64,000 bases of DNA from Mucilaginibacter jinjuensis (GTDB lineage Bacteria > Bacteroidota > Bacteroidia > Sphingobacteriales > Sphingobacteriaceae): assembly GCF_028596025.1 (NCBI RefSeq), contig NZ_CP117167.1, positions 2,356,001 to 2,420,000 of the forward strand, written 5' to 3'. The notes beneath the pieces were generated by a model. That model was not told the origin of the DNA. It saw only the letters and a list, made by a program, of their open reading frames with translations, and ran no database searches. Positions 24,686 through 33,835 of the stretch are shown here, in pieces (within the stretch, counting starts at the first letter, position 1; each line of letters begins with the position of its first letter). The position numbers and the translations under genes are program-made.

Positions 24686-26008
24686 TTAATTATAATGGTT
24701 TATAATTCTCAAAAGTTTCTCCTTAGCCTGTAAGCGATATACCAATGGTATTATCTCGTGATAAATCCCACAATTGGGGTCCTTCCCGTCAATTCGGTAC
24801 ATTGGGCACCCGCTGGTACAGATATATTTATATTTACAGGACTGGCAATCCACGGATTTCATTCCTTCAAAATGCATGCCCGTCTCAATCATGCTCAGCA
24901 GATCAATATTCTCATCAGCAATCGTTCCTGTTGCATTCTCCTTTTGACCAAATTGAACATGACAATAGTAAATGCCTCCGTCGACGTAAACGGCTCCGCC
25001 AGAAAATCCCGAACTGCAGGTTTGCGTACCTAATTCATTTGGCTTCAGGTCACAAAACTTGTGTTTACGGGAAAAATCCCATCCTTTGTTGATAGCATCC
25101 TCCATCACCTTATAGGCAGCTAATAAATTTTTCGTTAATTGTTGCCTGTTTATATCTACTCCTTTAACAATAGAAAACCGAAACGGTAAATCTCTTTCGA
25201 TAAGGTACGCCGTCAATTCGGCTAAACCCGCCATATTTTCGTTAGAAACAACTGTTGAAGTTGAGACGCGAATGCCGTTTTCAATCAAACGATTGAGGTT
25301 TTTGTCTACTGTCTCGAAAGTTCCCTTGCCGCTATGCAACTTCCTGGTATTGTCATGATAACTATATAAACCATCCAGCGATACACCAAACCCGATATCT
25401 TCAGCTTTGCAGAATTCGATCATCTCATCGTTGAGGATAGTTAGATTGGTAATGAAGGAAACACCAAAAGTACAACCAATTTCACTTAGGTCATTTTTCG
25501 CGTTAAGAATAAAGCTCTTCCATTGCGCGAATTGCGTTAAGGGCTCACCTCCTGCGAGTCTAAGTTTGATATTTGTTAATCTTCTAACCCTGGCTGTGTC
25601 TACCAGTTTCTTTAAAAATTTGTCTTGGATGGCTTTGGACATACCACCGGTTTCATTCAAAGTAGAGATGTAGCAGTAATTACAGGAGAGATTACACTTA
25701 TTGGTGGTATGTACCCAAAGGTTAAGGGTAGATGTCGCTAATTCTGCACTCGGTTCGGGAAACTGGTTCTGGTATCTGATCAATCCTGATGCATTAAAAC
25801 CATCCAGTGCCAATTTTAGGTTATCCTGTTCAAATATTAATTTGTTTGCCAGTTCTGCAACTGTCAGCCTACCATCAATTTGGTCAAATAATTGTTTTTG
25901 TTTACTGTTAATTACGCGCAGACTATCTGGCTGGAATGTATTGACCACCCCATAAAATCCATTATCCAAATTAGAAAAAAGCAAATTTGGTGATTTATAC
26001 GGTATCAT
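24686..26008 (-). CDS. Radical SAM/SPASM peptide maturase
   Basis: 440 residues. N-terminal ~85 residues look like a PqqD/RRE winged-helix (VINSKQKQLFDQIDGRLTVAELANKL). The radical SAM core has C105, C109, C112 (CNLSCNYC) for the 4Fe-4S cluster, and GGEP. The C-terminal SPASM domain shows C-x2-C-x5-C-x3-C-x10-C (CQSCKYKYICTSGC then C), which binds auxiliary clusters. This architecture modifies ribosomally made peptides. The probable substrate is encoded immediately upstream. GGAGGT, 5 nt before the ATG, gives a strong SD, unusual for this phylum. Confidence 0.9.
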   Translation of the reverse strand: MIPYKSPNLLFSNLDNGFYGVVNTFQPDSLRVINSKQKQLFDQIDGRLTVAELANKLIFEQDNLKLALDGFNASGLIRYQNQFPEPSAELATSTLNLWVHTTNKCNLSCNYCYISTLNETGGMSKAIQDKFLKKLVDTARVRRLTNIKLRLAGGEPLTQFAQWKSFILNAKNDLSEIGCTFGVSFITNLTILNDEMIEFCKAEDIGFGVSLDGLYSYHDNTRKLHSGKGTFETVDKNLNRLIENGIRVSTSTVVSNENMAGLAELTAYLIERDLPFRFSIVKGVDINRQQLTKNLLAAYKVMEDAINKGWDFSRKHKFCDLKPNELGTQTCSSGFSGGAVYVDGGIYYCHVQFGQKENATGTIADENIDLLSMIETGMHFEGMKSVDCQSCKYKYICTSGCPMYRIDGKDPNCGIYHEIIPLVYRLQAKEKLLRIINHYN

Positions 26009-26009
26009 T

Positions 26010-26198
26010 TTAACCTCCAGTTCCTACACAATCTTGAGCATCAAATACAATATTTTGTTTTTTGTCCTGAACACCACCATCGCAATCGAGGCTATTATTC
26101 TGAAATTCGTTTAGCGGCACCTTCCGGTCCTTCGCCATTTCACGAATAATCTGGTTGTCGTCAAATAGCAAGTCGGTATGAAATGAAGTAATATTCAT
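26010..26198 (-). CDS. Candidate RiPP precursor for the SPASM enzyme
   Basis: 62 residues. The N-terminal part (MNITSFHTDLLFDDNQIIREMAKD) looks like a leader. The C-terminal part has two related motifs, DCDGG (around residues 38-42) and DCVGTGG at the very end, each with one Cys next to Gly. The stop lies 1 bp before the radical SAM start; the final Gly-Gly codons (GGA GGT) also form the SD for that gene. I do not recognise the family. Thioether or other Cys-linked modification is possible but unproven. Confidence 0.65.
   Translation of the reverse strand: MNITSFHTDLLFDDNQIIREMAKDRKVPLNEFQNNSLDCDGGVQDKKQNIVFDAQDCVGTGG
26013..26018 (-). promoter_or_regulatory. Strong SD shared with precursor stop codons
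   Basis: On the minus strand the bases ACTGGAGGTTAAAATG place a full GGAGGT 5-6 nt before the radical SAM ATG. The same bases code for the last two Gly of the precursor, so translation of the two genes is probably coupled. Confidence 0.6.
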
Positions 26199-26357
26199 TA
26201 TTTGTAATACGGTTAAGTTCGGGCTAATATCGCAATCAGATATTAAATAAACAAGTTAATAATCAAGGCTTTTAGAGCATTTGATTTTGGCCAATAGTAA
26301 AATAAGTTTAAATACTATTCTTGGACATATAGTAAATTCATAACTTAATTTATTAAA

Positions 26358-26934
26358 ATGATTAACAAGGTATATGACAGTTTATCCCAACAAATAAAGA
26401 AGGAGGCGCTTACTGTTTTTTGCGGGTCGGGGATATCTTTTAATTCAGGATTTCCGGTTGCAAATCAGCTTGTTAAGAAACTTTTTGACGAAGCCGGACT
26501 AAACGAAAAAAATCCATTTTTCAAGCTAAACTTTATTCCGGAATACCTGGTCATTTTCAGCAGAATACCCGCCTATAACGATACCGTTGAAGAACTGGAA
26601 AATTCCAAAGCCAAATTAATTGAATCTGTAAAAATACAGCTTACGGCAAATTATCAGAAAGAAATTGACAACCTGAATGAAAAGCTGAAGGCTAATGAAG
26701 AACTTCGTTTACAAACCGCAAAAGACCTTGAACAGGTTTATAAAGAAAAAATGGAATTGCCAAATGTTCAGTTAACCAGCGAGCGAAAATTGCAAACCGA
26801 ACGTATCGGAATTATGAACGACCAGATCAATAATTATAGGTCAGCTTTCCGAATTGCGTGGTAAAGCTTCAGTCATCTGGACAATTGTTATTATTGCAGT
26901 TATTGTCAGATTAATATTGGGCTACCTTCTATAA
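26358..26934 (+). pseudogene. Chimeric SIR2 fragment, frameshifted
   Basis: The first ~32 residues (ALTVFCGSGISFNSGFPVANQ) are the start of a SIR2-like NAD-binding domain as used in anti-phage systems. After about residue 50 the sequence changes to a coiled coil with no SIR2 features. The frame stops early at 26862-26864. Shifting one frame at the base 26841-26842 restores QLSELRGKASVIWTIVIIAV, a C-terminal membrane helix, ending at TAA 26932-26934. So it joins two unrelated genes and also carries a frameshift. It is unlikely to be functional. Confidence 0.6.
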
Positions 26935-27474
26935 AGTCATTGAGCTTTGGCTGTCCCTACGGCCAGGCTTTCCGCTATATCTTTTCCATGAAAAGGATGC
27001 TACTTCAATCCTTGACAGTTGACTTGTTTAATACTCACTACTTGTAAATCCGCTGCTGCATTTTTGCTGCGCTGCAAAAGCATTTGCTTTATTATAACTG
27101 CTTCCAATTCCCATTAAGAGCATCATTCAGGACTTCACTCGTTTACCCGCAATGCTGGGAAAAGCTCCGTTTGCCTGAATGCTGCACTTAATAGACTGCT
27201 AAAATATCAGATGCTTTTACGGTGCTATTTTCCAAAGAAAACGGACAAAAGCGGCGTCAAGATCGGTCAGCCCGGTCGTCCGAACGCATAATGTCCTCCG
27301 CATTGCTGCGGCCACCCTTCGGGACTTATAGTTCTCCCGCCCAAGCTTTACGACCGCCTTTTTGACTTTCTTTTTTACCGTTTTTTCTTTTGAAAAATAG
27401 CTTTTCAGGGAAAGTCTTCGGGAAAAGAGGGAAACAAAAAACAAAATTTTTAACCCTTTTAAATCATTTAAAAA
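26935..27474. other. Intergenic, conjugative-element-like upstream region
   Basis: No gene supported. It holds short GC-richer stretches ahead of the 220-residue gene that I associate with cargo regions of Bacteroidota conjugative elements. The minus-strand frame 27217-27786 runs through this and into the next gene antisense and is not convincing. Confidence 0.35.
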
Positions 27475-28137
27475 ATGAAAACAGCAGAAAAAAATGCAAA
27501 CGGTGTACAAGGTGCAACAGCAAAAAACAACCAAACAGTTAACCGCATTGAAAACCGCCCAAGCCTGACAGGAAAGGAAGCCAAACAAGATGAAATCGCT
27601 AAAGATCAAACACCTGCCCAAACTCCGCAAGTTGAGAAAGCCAACCCTGCCGATGTTAAGACCAGTAGCCCCCCTACAGTGGATAACCAACCCGCTAACG
27701 TTGCGCCCTTTACCACAGTGCAAGGCATAGACGAGCCTAAAGCTAAACCCGCCAAAGCCGAAGAAGTCAAAGCGGAAGCCGTGCAAGCTACACCCGTAAA
27801 AACCGAGGAAGTAAAAGCCGAGCCTAAAAAGTTTGCTTTGAACTTAGAGCAAACTTTAAAATCCGTGGAGGGATTGCACCGTCTAAGCATTCAGCGTATT
27901 ACCCTATTATCCCGCATTAAGTTGCTGGAAGATTTTGAGGTAAAACTGATTGAAGAAAACGACGAACTGGAAAATAACCCTTATCAGGGTTGCAAGCTGA
28001 TTATTAACGATGATAAAGGCCGGGAGTTTGTCACCAATACGCCGAACCTAATCCGCATGGTTTCACAATTCATTTTCGATGCCTGCCACGAAAAACTGGC
28101 CGAAATCGAAGCAAATATCATTTTCCCAAATGCTTAA
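27475..28137 (+). CDS. Conserved conjugative-element cargo protein
   Basis: 220 residues. The N-terminal half is low complexity, rich in Lys, Ala, Pro, Glu and Val (KAKPAKAEEVKAE). The C-terminal ~95 residues are a compact helical domain (LNLEQTLKSVEGLHRLSIQRI through IFDACHEKLAEIEANI). I know similar proteins from cargo segments of Bacteroidota plasmids and conjugative transposons; function unknown. Followed by a terminator and two small genes of the same module. Confidence 0.7.
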   Translation: MKTAEKNANGVQGATAKNNQTVNRIENRPSLTGKEAKQDEIAKDQTPAQTPQVEKANPADVKTSSPPTVDNQPANVAPFTTVQGIDEPKAKPAKAEEVKAEAVQATPVKTEEVKAEPKKFALNLEQTLKSVEGLHRLSIQRITLLSRIKLLEDFEVKLIEENDELENNPYQGCKLIINDDKGREFVTNTPNLIRMVSQFIFDACHEKLAEIEANIIFPNA

Positions 28138-28142
28138 ACAAT

Positions 28143-28184
28143 TATGCTCCCATCCCGAAGCTATCGGGATGGCGAGCATTTTTT
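28143..28184 (+). terminator. Terminator after the cargo protein gene
   Basis: Long stem with CATCCCGA / TCGGGATG core and flanking ATGCTC / GAGCAT, followed by TTTTTT. It ends transcription of the 220-residue gene. Confidence 0.75.
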
Positions 28185-28340
28185 ATGGTTTCACAAAAAA
28201 CAGTAATTTCTATGTACGGGCAATTTTTAGAACTGACTAACCAAATATTTTGGGAGGGTTACGCCGAAACACTAGCGAAAGATAACCCCGCAAGGTTTCA
28301 GTTAGAACTAAGCGATTTTATGAACATTTACCAATTTTAA
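28185..28340 (+). CDS. 51-residue small protein of the cargo module
   Basis: ATG 28185 to TAA 28338-28340 (MVSQKTVISMYGQFLELTNQ...). Hydrophilic, helical. Of the type found next to the 220-residue gene in conjugative elements. The start directly follows the terminator T-run, so it must have its own promoter or be read through. Confidence 0.5.
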   Translation: MVSQKTVISMYGQFLELTNQIFWEGYAETLAKDNPARFQLELSDFMNIYQF

Positions 28341-28344
28341 AGCA

Positions 28345-28488
28345 ATGGAGGACACGATTTTTTTACTGATGAAAGTGAAAATTAAAACCAGTTACCAAAG
28401 CATACACGATGCTATTGCCGAACTGCAGACCGAAACGGAATACACCATCGGCAGCACCGAAAATGTACAGATTATTGAAACGCAATAA
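28345..28488 (+). CDS. 47-residue small protein of the cargo module
   Basis: ATG 28345 to TAA 28486-28488. It reads MEDTIFLLMKVKIKTSYQSI then an Ala/Glu/Thr tail (AELQTETEYTIGSTENVQII). I recall similar short conserved proteins in Bacteroidota mobile elements. It starts 4 bp after the previous stop, so it is probably translated together with it. Confidence 0.55.
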   Translation: MEDTIFLLMKVKIKTSYQSIHDAIAELQTETEYTIGSTENVQIIETQ

Positions 28489-28644
28489 TTGACTTAAAAA
28501 CTAAAAATTAATAAGACAAAAACTGGTTTCTGTCCGTACTTTTTAAATAAAGTTTATGGAATGAATTCTTTAGGATTGTCCGTAAGTATTGTCGAAGTTT
28601 GCAATAGCAGGCATACCGCTTGCTATTGTGATAAGGTTTAGGTT

Positions 28645-28681
28645 GAAAGCCCCCGACAGCGAGTGTTAGGGGCTTTCGTTT
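28645..28681 (+). terminator. Rho-independent terminator
   Basis: GAAAGCCCC / GGGGCTTTC stem with a 15-nt loop, followed by GTTTTAC. Closes the small cargo module. The rest of 28489-28867 shows nothing else I can support. Confidence 0.65.
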
Positions 28682-28867
28682 TACAATAGAATTAGCTACT
28701 TATTCCTATTTTAGCTCAATTCATTCTCTCACCTACACGCTTTAACGATACAAATCCATATAGTCATTTTAAAACTGTTAAAATGTTAAAATAGTCAATT
28801 ATAACAACACTCAAGGGACAATAGAAGGAGGGAAGTAATGCATATGTGACGCCCGCCTACTGATTAT

Positions 28868-29107
28868 CTAATATTGATCGTCATCAAATCCAGCTTGATT
28901 GGCATCAGGTTTCTCACAAGCTTTTAGTAATTTCATTTTGGTGTCGATATAAGAAATTGCAGCATTGAGCTTTTCTAATTCCTGTTTTATTCGTTTCGTC
29001 TCCTCATTATCATGAGTTGACTCTGCTTTTGCTGCCTTTTTAATCAAATCATTTGCGGTGTTAACTACCATCGCCTTAGATGTTTGTAATTTATTAATAT
29101 CGGACAT
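28868..29107 (-). CDS. Small coiled-coil protein
   Basis: 79 residues from ATG 29107 (MSDINKLQTSKAMVV); the longer frame to 29257 adds a Cys-rich, non-protein-like leader and was not used. Helical, Lys/Glu-rich (ESTHDNEETKRIKQELEKLN), probably coiled coil. No family known. Confidence 0.6.
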   Translation of the reverse strand: MSDINKLQTSKAMVVNTANDLIKKAAKAESTHDNEETKRIKQELEKLNAAISYIDTKMKLLKACEKPDANQAGFDDDQY

Positions 29108-29296
29108 AATAAGCACGGCGCAATAAGCGTGCCGTCGTAATGTAGTTACATTCTGTCCTCCGGAGCCAATGTCGCTTGTGCAACAGCACACACCATTATA
29201 ATTGTATGGCTGAACTAAACAGAATATAGCATGGCCGAAACAATATACGGGATACACAGTTGCTTACTTCACACGAAACTAAGTATAGCATTGAAT

Positions 29297-29806
29297 ATGG
29301 AACAGACGCCCCGTAATCCTGAGCACGATTTGAGCTCAGCTGAACTTCGCCATTTTTTTATCAGCCATTTAAACCGTATTTACTGTGCAAAGAGCCAACT
29401 GGTTGACAGGTTGCCGCAGCTACGCGATCAGTCGCATTTTCTTGATTTGCGCCAGGCCATTGAAGAAACGATAGCAGAAGTGCAGTTACAGATCCGGCGG
29501 ATGAAAGAAATATATATCCGGCTGGACGCTTTTTATCAACCCGAAAGTTGTATTGGGTTGATCGGTGTTTTGGATGAAGCCTTTCAATCCGCAGGCATAT
29601 CAAATGAATCGCCGGGGCTCCGGGATTTATCAGTACTGTTTTATATGCAAAATATAGAAACCATTGAAACGGCCTCTTTTAAAACGATGATGAAAGTGGC
29701 GGATAGGATGCAAAATCCTGAAGTTCTGCAATTACTGCTGGAATGCTTTGACGAGGCCAATGAAGATACGATCTTGTACCGGCAGATAACCGAAAATTAT
29801 ATATAA
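29297..29806 (+). CDS. DUF892/YciE-type ferritin-like protein
   Basis: 169 residues from ATG 29297; an upstream in-frame start at 29231 overlaps the divergent promoter. A four-helix DUF892 pattern is seen (SSAELRHFFISHLNRIYCAKSQLVDRL, EETIAEVQLQIRRM), typical of YciE stress proteins. Metal-binding residues of ferritin-like folds (Glu/His) are only partly visible. Likely a stress-response protein in the following signalling block. Confidence 0.7.
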   Translation: MEQTPRNPEHDLSSAELRHFFISHLNRIYCAKSQLVDRLPQLRDQSHFLDLRQAIEETIAEVQLQIRRMKEIYIRLDAFYQPESCIGLIGVLDEAFQSAGISNESPGLRDLSVLFYMQNIETIETASFKTMMKVADRMQNPEVLQLLLECFDEANEDTILYRQITENYI

Positions 29807-29995
29807 TTATCCGTTATCAGCTGATGATCGTGCACGCTTGATATTTGTAGGCCATCAGCTATACCTATTTCGTTTTTAGATCGAGTAGCATTTAAAAATG
29901 TCTTAGACCATCGGAAAAATAACCCAGGGAGCATTATCTTTTTAATTGAAAAACTTTACTTTTAGCTTTTAAAATCGCGATTTTCTAAACTATTC

Positions 29996-32044
29996 ATGCA
30001 TAACACGTTTCAAAAAGAGATTATACTTCCCAATGAGCCGGAACGTGTAAAGGCATTACGAAGATACCGCCTGCTCGGTACCTACGCCGAAAAATCATTT
30101 ATCAATATCGCTAACCTGGTTGCGGAAATATTTCATGCCTCTATTGCGATGATCTCCCTCGTAGACGCAGAAGAGGTTTCATTTCAATCGAATGTAGGTA
30201 TGAACAGTACGACAGGGCCGAGAGGTGAAAGTTTCTGTTCATTAACCGTGCTTAGACCGGAAGTGAATGTGGTAGAAAACGCGTTAGAAGACCCCATAGT
30301 TGCTCAAAACCCACTGGTTTGCGGAGATTTCGGTCTGCGTTTTTATGCAGGTGCCCCCCTGATCACGCATGATGGATTTTTGATCGGTACGGTTTGCCTG
30401 GTAGACACCCAGCCACGGAAATTCAGCGACCATGATCGCCGCGTTCTTGAAGGGCTCGCGAAAATTGTCATGGAACAAATCGAGCTCCGTTTGTCAAATT
30501 TAATAGATACAGAAAAATTAGCGGCTACAAATGATGAGGAGCATGCCGAAAATCACCGGTTAAGCCAGTCTCAGAATGAGCTCAATGATACGATACGGCA
30601 ACTGAGCCAAAGCGAAAGCCGCTTTCAAAATCTGATCCGGGATGCGACAGTAGGCATCATCGTTCTAACCGGTTCAGAAATGAGGGTGGAGATTGTGAAC
30701 GATGTATACGCCAAATTGATCGGCAGGCAAGCCCGTGAACTCATGGATCAGGAATTGTTCAAGTTGATCCCCGAAACAGAAGCTTATTTCAGGCCTTTGA
30801 TCGACAAAGTCAGAATGAGTGGCGAACCACTCGACATTTACGACACGCCTTATACTGTTCATCATCAGGGAAAGCGAATAAATGGGTACCTGAGTGCTGC
30901 CTACCAGCCGTACCGCGATAACAATGGAGACATCGCCGGCGTTATGGTTTTTACCCATGATGTCACCGATCAGGTCGTGTCCCGGTTTAAATTAAAGGAA
31001 GCCGATGAGATGACCAATATGGCTATTATGGCAGCCAGATTAGGTGCATGGCATATTGAACCGGTTTCCAAAGCACTCGTTTATAACACCACTTTAGCCC
31101 GGATCTTCGGATACGATAAGGATAGCCCGATGACCTATGAGCAGGCCATAGCCCAGGTAACGGAAGAGTATAGGCCCTCAATTCTGAAAGCAATAGAGAA
31201 GGCGATCGCTGAAGGGGGCGACTATGATGTAGTTTATCAGCAACGCAGGTTTAACGATAGTGAATTGATCTGGCTCCGCTCTTTCGGTAAAGTGAGTCCG
31301 GATATTAATGGAAACTATACGGTGTTTTCTGGTTTCGTAATGGATGTCACGGAGCAGAAGAAAGACGAGCAGCGCAAAAATGATTTCATAGGCATGGTGA
31401 GCCACGAATTAAAAACACCACTGACATCCCTAAAGGCGATTATTCAGTTATGCAGCGTTAAATTAAAGAATAATGCTGATCCCTTCCTGAATGACGCGAT
31501 GGGCAAGGCCAATATTCAGGTGAAGCGGATGACAGCTATGATTAATGGTTTCCTCAATATCTCAAGGCTGGAGTCCGGAAAAATTCTGATAGAAAAATCG
31601 GCTTTTGATATTTCCCGCCTTATTCAGGATATATTAGACGAGAGTATGCTCACAACCAGTTCGCAAGCGATTGAGTTTATTCCAGCTGATGAAATCTGGG
31701 TCAATGCCGACCGTGATAAAACCGGTTCGGTTATTTCCAACCTGCTTAGCAACGCAGTTAAATATTCTTTTAAAGACAAGCCGGTTTTGGTTACGTGTAA
31801 AAGAGCGGGCGAAAACGTCGTGGTAAGCATACAGGATTTTGGGATGGGCATTAAGCCTGAACATCTGGATCATATCTTTGAGCGCTATTATCGGGTAAAA
31901 GACGATTATACCAGGCATATATCGGGCTTCGGTATCGGCTTATATCTAAGTTCGGAAATTGTTCATCGTCATGGCGGTAAAATTGGGGTGGACAGCGAAC
32001 GGGGGAAAGGTTCAACTTTCTGGTTTAGCCTACCGCTGATCTAG
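29996..32044 (+). CDS. Hybrid-sensor histidine kinase (GAF-PAS-PAS-HisKA-HATPase)
   Basis: 682 residues, soluble. GAF domain (about 20-170, with RGESFCSLTVLRPEV), a short coiled coil, PAS (about 210-330), second PAS (about 340-460), HisKA with H470 in MVSHELKTPL, and HATPase_c with N box and GFGIGLYLSSEIVHRHGG. No receiver domain and no membrane segment. It probably senses light, redox or small ligand through GAF/PAS. A cognate regulator is not adjacent. Confidence 0.92.
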   Translation: MHNTFQKEIILPNEPERVKALRRYRLLGTYAEKSFINIANLVAEIFHASIAMISLVDAEEVSFQSNVGMNSTTGPRGESFCSLTVLRPEVNVVENALEDPIVAQNPLVCGDFGLRFYAGAPLITHDGFLIGTVCLVDTQPRKFSDHDRRVLEGLAKIVMEQIELRLSNLIDTEKLAATNDEEHAENHRLSQSQNELNDTIRQLSQSESRFQNLIRDATVGIIVLTGSEMRVEIVNDVYAKLIGRQARELMDQELFKLIPETEAYFRPLIDKVRMSGEPLDIYDTPYTVHHQGKRINGYLSAAYQPYRDNNGDIAGVMVFTHDVTDQVVSRFKLKEADEMTNMAIMAARLGAWHIEPVSKALVYNTTLARIFGYDKDSPMTYEQAIAQVTEEYRPSILKAIEKAIAEGGDYDVVYQQRRFNDSELIWLRSFGKVSPDINGNYTVFSGFVMDVTEQKKDEQRKNDFIGMVSHELKTPLTSLKAIIQLCSVKLKNNADPFLNDAMGKANIQVKRMTAMINGFLNISRLESGKILIEKSAFDISRLIQDILDESMLTTSSQAIEFIPADEIWVNADRDKTGSVISNLLSNAVKYSFKDKPVLVTCKRAGENVVVSIQDFGMGIKPEHLDHIFERYYRVKDDYTRHISGFGIGLYLSSEIVHRHGGKIGVDSERGKGSTFWFSLPLI

Positions 32045-32302
32045 CATAGCCAACAAGGCGGATCGTGTTTAAAATAGCTGAAGCGATCTATTTATGTAAG
32101 GTGAATTCGATACAAATTATAGTGGTATCTAACGGAGATTCAAACGCCATAACTTTCATTTTAAATCCTAAACTGCACCGAAGTCAGTTAGTAAACTTAT
32201 TAAACATCTTAATCACCATTCCTGTAGTTAGATGAAAATAAATTTCTTTTGAAGTAAACCAATCCGGGTATTTGAGGTTATTGCCTTACAAGATACCCAC
32301 CT

Positions 32303-33307
32303 ATGAATAACGAAAACAAAATAACGCGGCGACAAATTGTCGCCGGACTTGGCGCTACATTCGCAGCCGCAGCGGTCTCACCCGCATTGGCGATGACCGA
32401 AACCGCCGGCAAAGTCCCAGCGGGACCGGCGATCAGCGACCCGACAAAACTTTATCCCAAGCCTCCCTTTAAATTTCAGCCTCAGCCATGGCCGGGTTTA
32501 CAAAGCAAAATGAACCCGGTGCCTGATTGCGGCGAAACTACCTATAAAGGCTCCGGACGTTTAGCCGGTCGAAAAGCCCTGATCACTGGTGGCGACTCCG
32601 GTATGGGAAGGGCTGCAGCTATTGCTTATGCACGGGAAGGGGCTGATGTCGTTATTAATTATTATCCATCGGAAGAACAGGATGCTCAGGAAGTAATTGC
32701 GCTGATCAAAAAGGAAGGGCGAAAAGGCGTAGCGATACCAGGCGATCTGCGTGATGAGGCTTTCTGTAAAAGACTGGTACAACAAGCGGTAAGCGCCCTG
32801 GGAGGATTGGATATCGTGGTCAGCAATGCAGGGCGACAACAAGCGGCAGAATCAATTTTGGATGTTACGTCTGAAGAGTTTGATTCGATCATGAAAACCA
32901 ATATTTACGCACCTTTCTTTATTATCAGGGAAGCATTACCTCATTTACCGCCAGGCTCAGCCATTATCGGCACGACTTCAGAACAGGCTTATAATCCGGA
33001 TCCCTGGCTGTATGCCTACGGGCAAACTAAAGCGGCGACGATGAATTACGTTAAATCGCTCGCTAAGCAGCTCGGCCCAAAAGGGATACGGGTAAATGGT
33101 GTAGCGCCAGGCCCTGTTTGGACCGCTTTGCAGGTTAGCGGGGGAACAACACCGGATAAACAGCAAACTTTCGGAGGCTGGACTTACCTGGGCCGTCCCG
33201 GACAACCGGCAGAGCTTGCCTCAATTTATGTACAATTAGCCGCAGCAGATGCCAGTTTCGCTACCGGGCAAATCTATGGTTCATCTGGCGGTGTAGGCCA
33301 ACCTTAA
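32303..33307 (+). CDS. Tat-exported short-chain dehydrogenase
   Basis: 334 residues. Twin-arginine signal (TRRQIVAGLGA) and Ala-rich segment ending near residue 31, then an extended N-terminal (KLYPKPPFKFQPQPWPGL) and SDR fold: TGGDSGMGR coenzyme motif, NAG, catalytic TTSEQAY and YGQTK. Close paralogue of the cytosolic SDR at 34972, which lacks the Tat signal. An NAD(P)-dependent enzyme in the periplasm is unusual, since cofactor supply there is limited. It may carry a bound cofactor. Confidence 0.88.
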   Translation: MNNENKITRRQIVAGLGATFAAAAVSPALAMTETAGKVPAGPAISDPTKLYPKPPFKFQPQPWPGLQSKMNPVPDCGETTYKGSGRLAGRKALITGGDSGMGRAAAIAYAREGADVVINYYPSEEQDAQEVIALIKKEGRKGVAIPGDLRDEAFCKRLVQQAVSALGGLDIVVSNAGRQQAAESILDVTSEEFDSIMKTNIYAPFFIIREALPHLPPGSAIIGTTSEQAYNPDPWLYAYGQTKAATMNYVKSLAKQLGPKGIRVNGVAPGPVWTALQVSGGTTPDKQQTFGGWTYLGRPGQPAELASIYVQLAAADASFATGQIYGSSGGVGQP

Positions 33308-33318
33308 ACTTAAATTTT

Positions 33319-33834
33319 ATGAAAAAGATAATCATGTTATTAACGGCAGTCATGGCTGTCCATTTTGCACATGCCCAGGCACCTGATCCGGACACAACTG
33401 CCCGGCATTTTATCATCATGGCCAGTATCGGTAATTTGCAGGAGATCAATTCCGGAAAGCTCGCCAGTCAAAAGGCATCCAGGCCAGATGTGAAATCTTT
33501 TGGCCAGATGATGGTTACTGACCATAGCGGGGCTGAACAAAAACTGTTACAGTTAGCTAAAACGCAGGGATATCAAATACCCGCCGCTGCGACAATGACG
33601 CCGCCGCCAGATCTTAACCTTTCCAAAGCATCTGGCGACGATTTTGACCGACTGTATATCCATGCCATGGTTACAGGCCACCGGAATACGGTAATGATGT
33701 TTCAGAATTATGCCATTGCTGGTAAAGATCCTAAAGTAAAAGCTTTCGCACAGCAAATGTTACCAACGCTTAAACAGCATTTGGAAGCCATTAAGGCTTT
33801 GGACGAAAAATATAAAAACCTTGTTGCCAAATAG
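33319..33834 (+). CDS. DUF4142 secreted protein
   Basis: 171 residues. Signal peptide (MKKIIMLLTAVMAVHFAHAQ), then a ferritin-like helical DUF4142 domain: VKSFGQMMVTDHSGAEQKL, then FDRLYIHAMVTGHRNTV, and a C-terminal helix. Two His of the H-x.-H type are present. It starts 11 bp after the Tat SDR stop, so the two share an operon. Confidence 0.88.
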   Translation: MKKIIMLLTAVMAVHFAHAQAPDPDTTARHFIIMASIGNLQEINSGKLASQKASRPDVKSFGQMMVTDHSGAEQKLLQLAKTQGYQIPAAATMTPPPDLNLSKASGDDFDRLYIHAMVTGHRNTVMMFQNYAIAGKDPKVKAFAQQMLPTLKQHLEAIKALDEKYKNLVAK

Positions 33835-33835
33835 A

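Noticed and set aside
27217..27786. 189-residue minus-strand frame
   Set aside because: Antisense to the cargo gene and Phe/Gly/Cys-rich, typical of a shadow of a Lys/Ala-rich gene.
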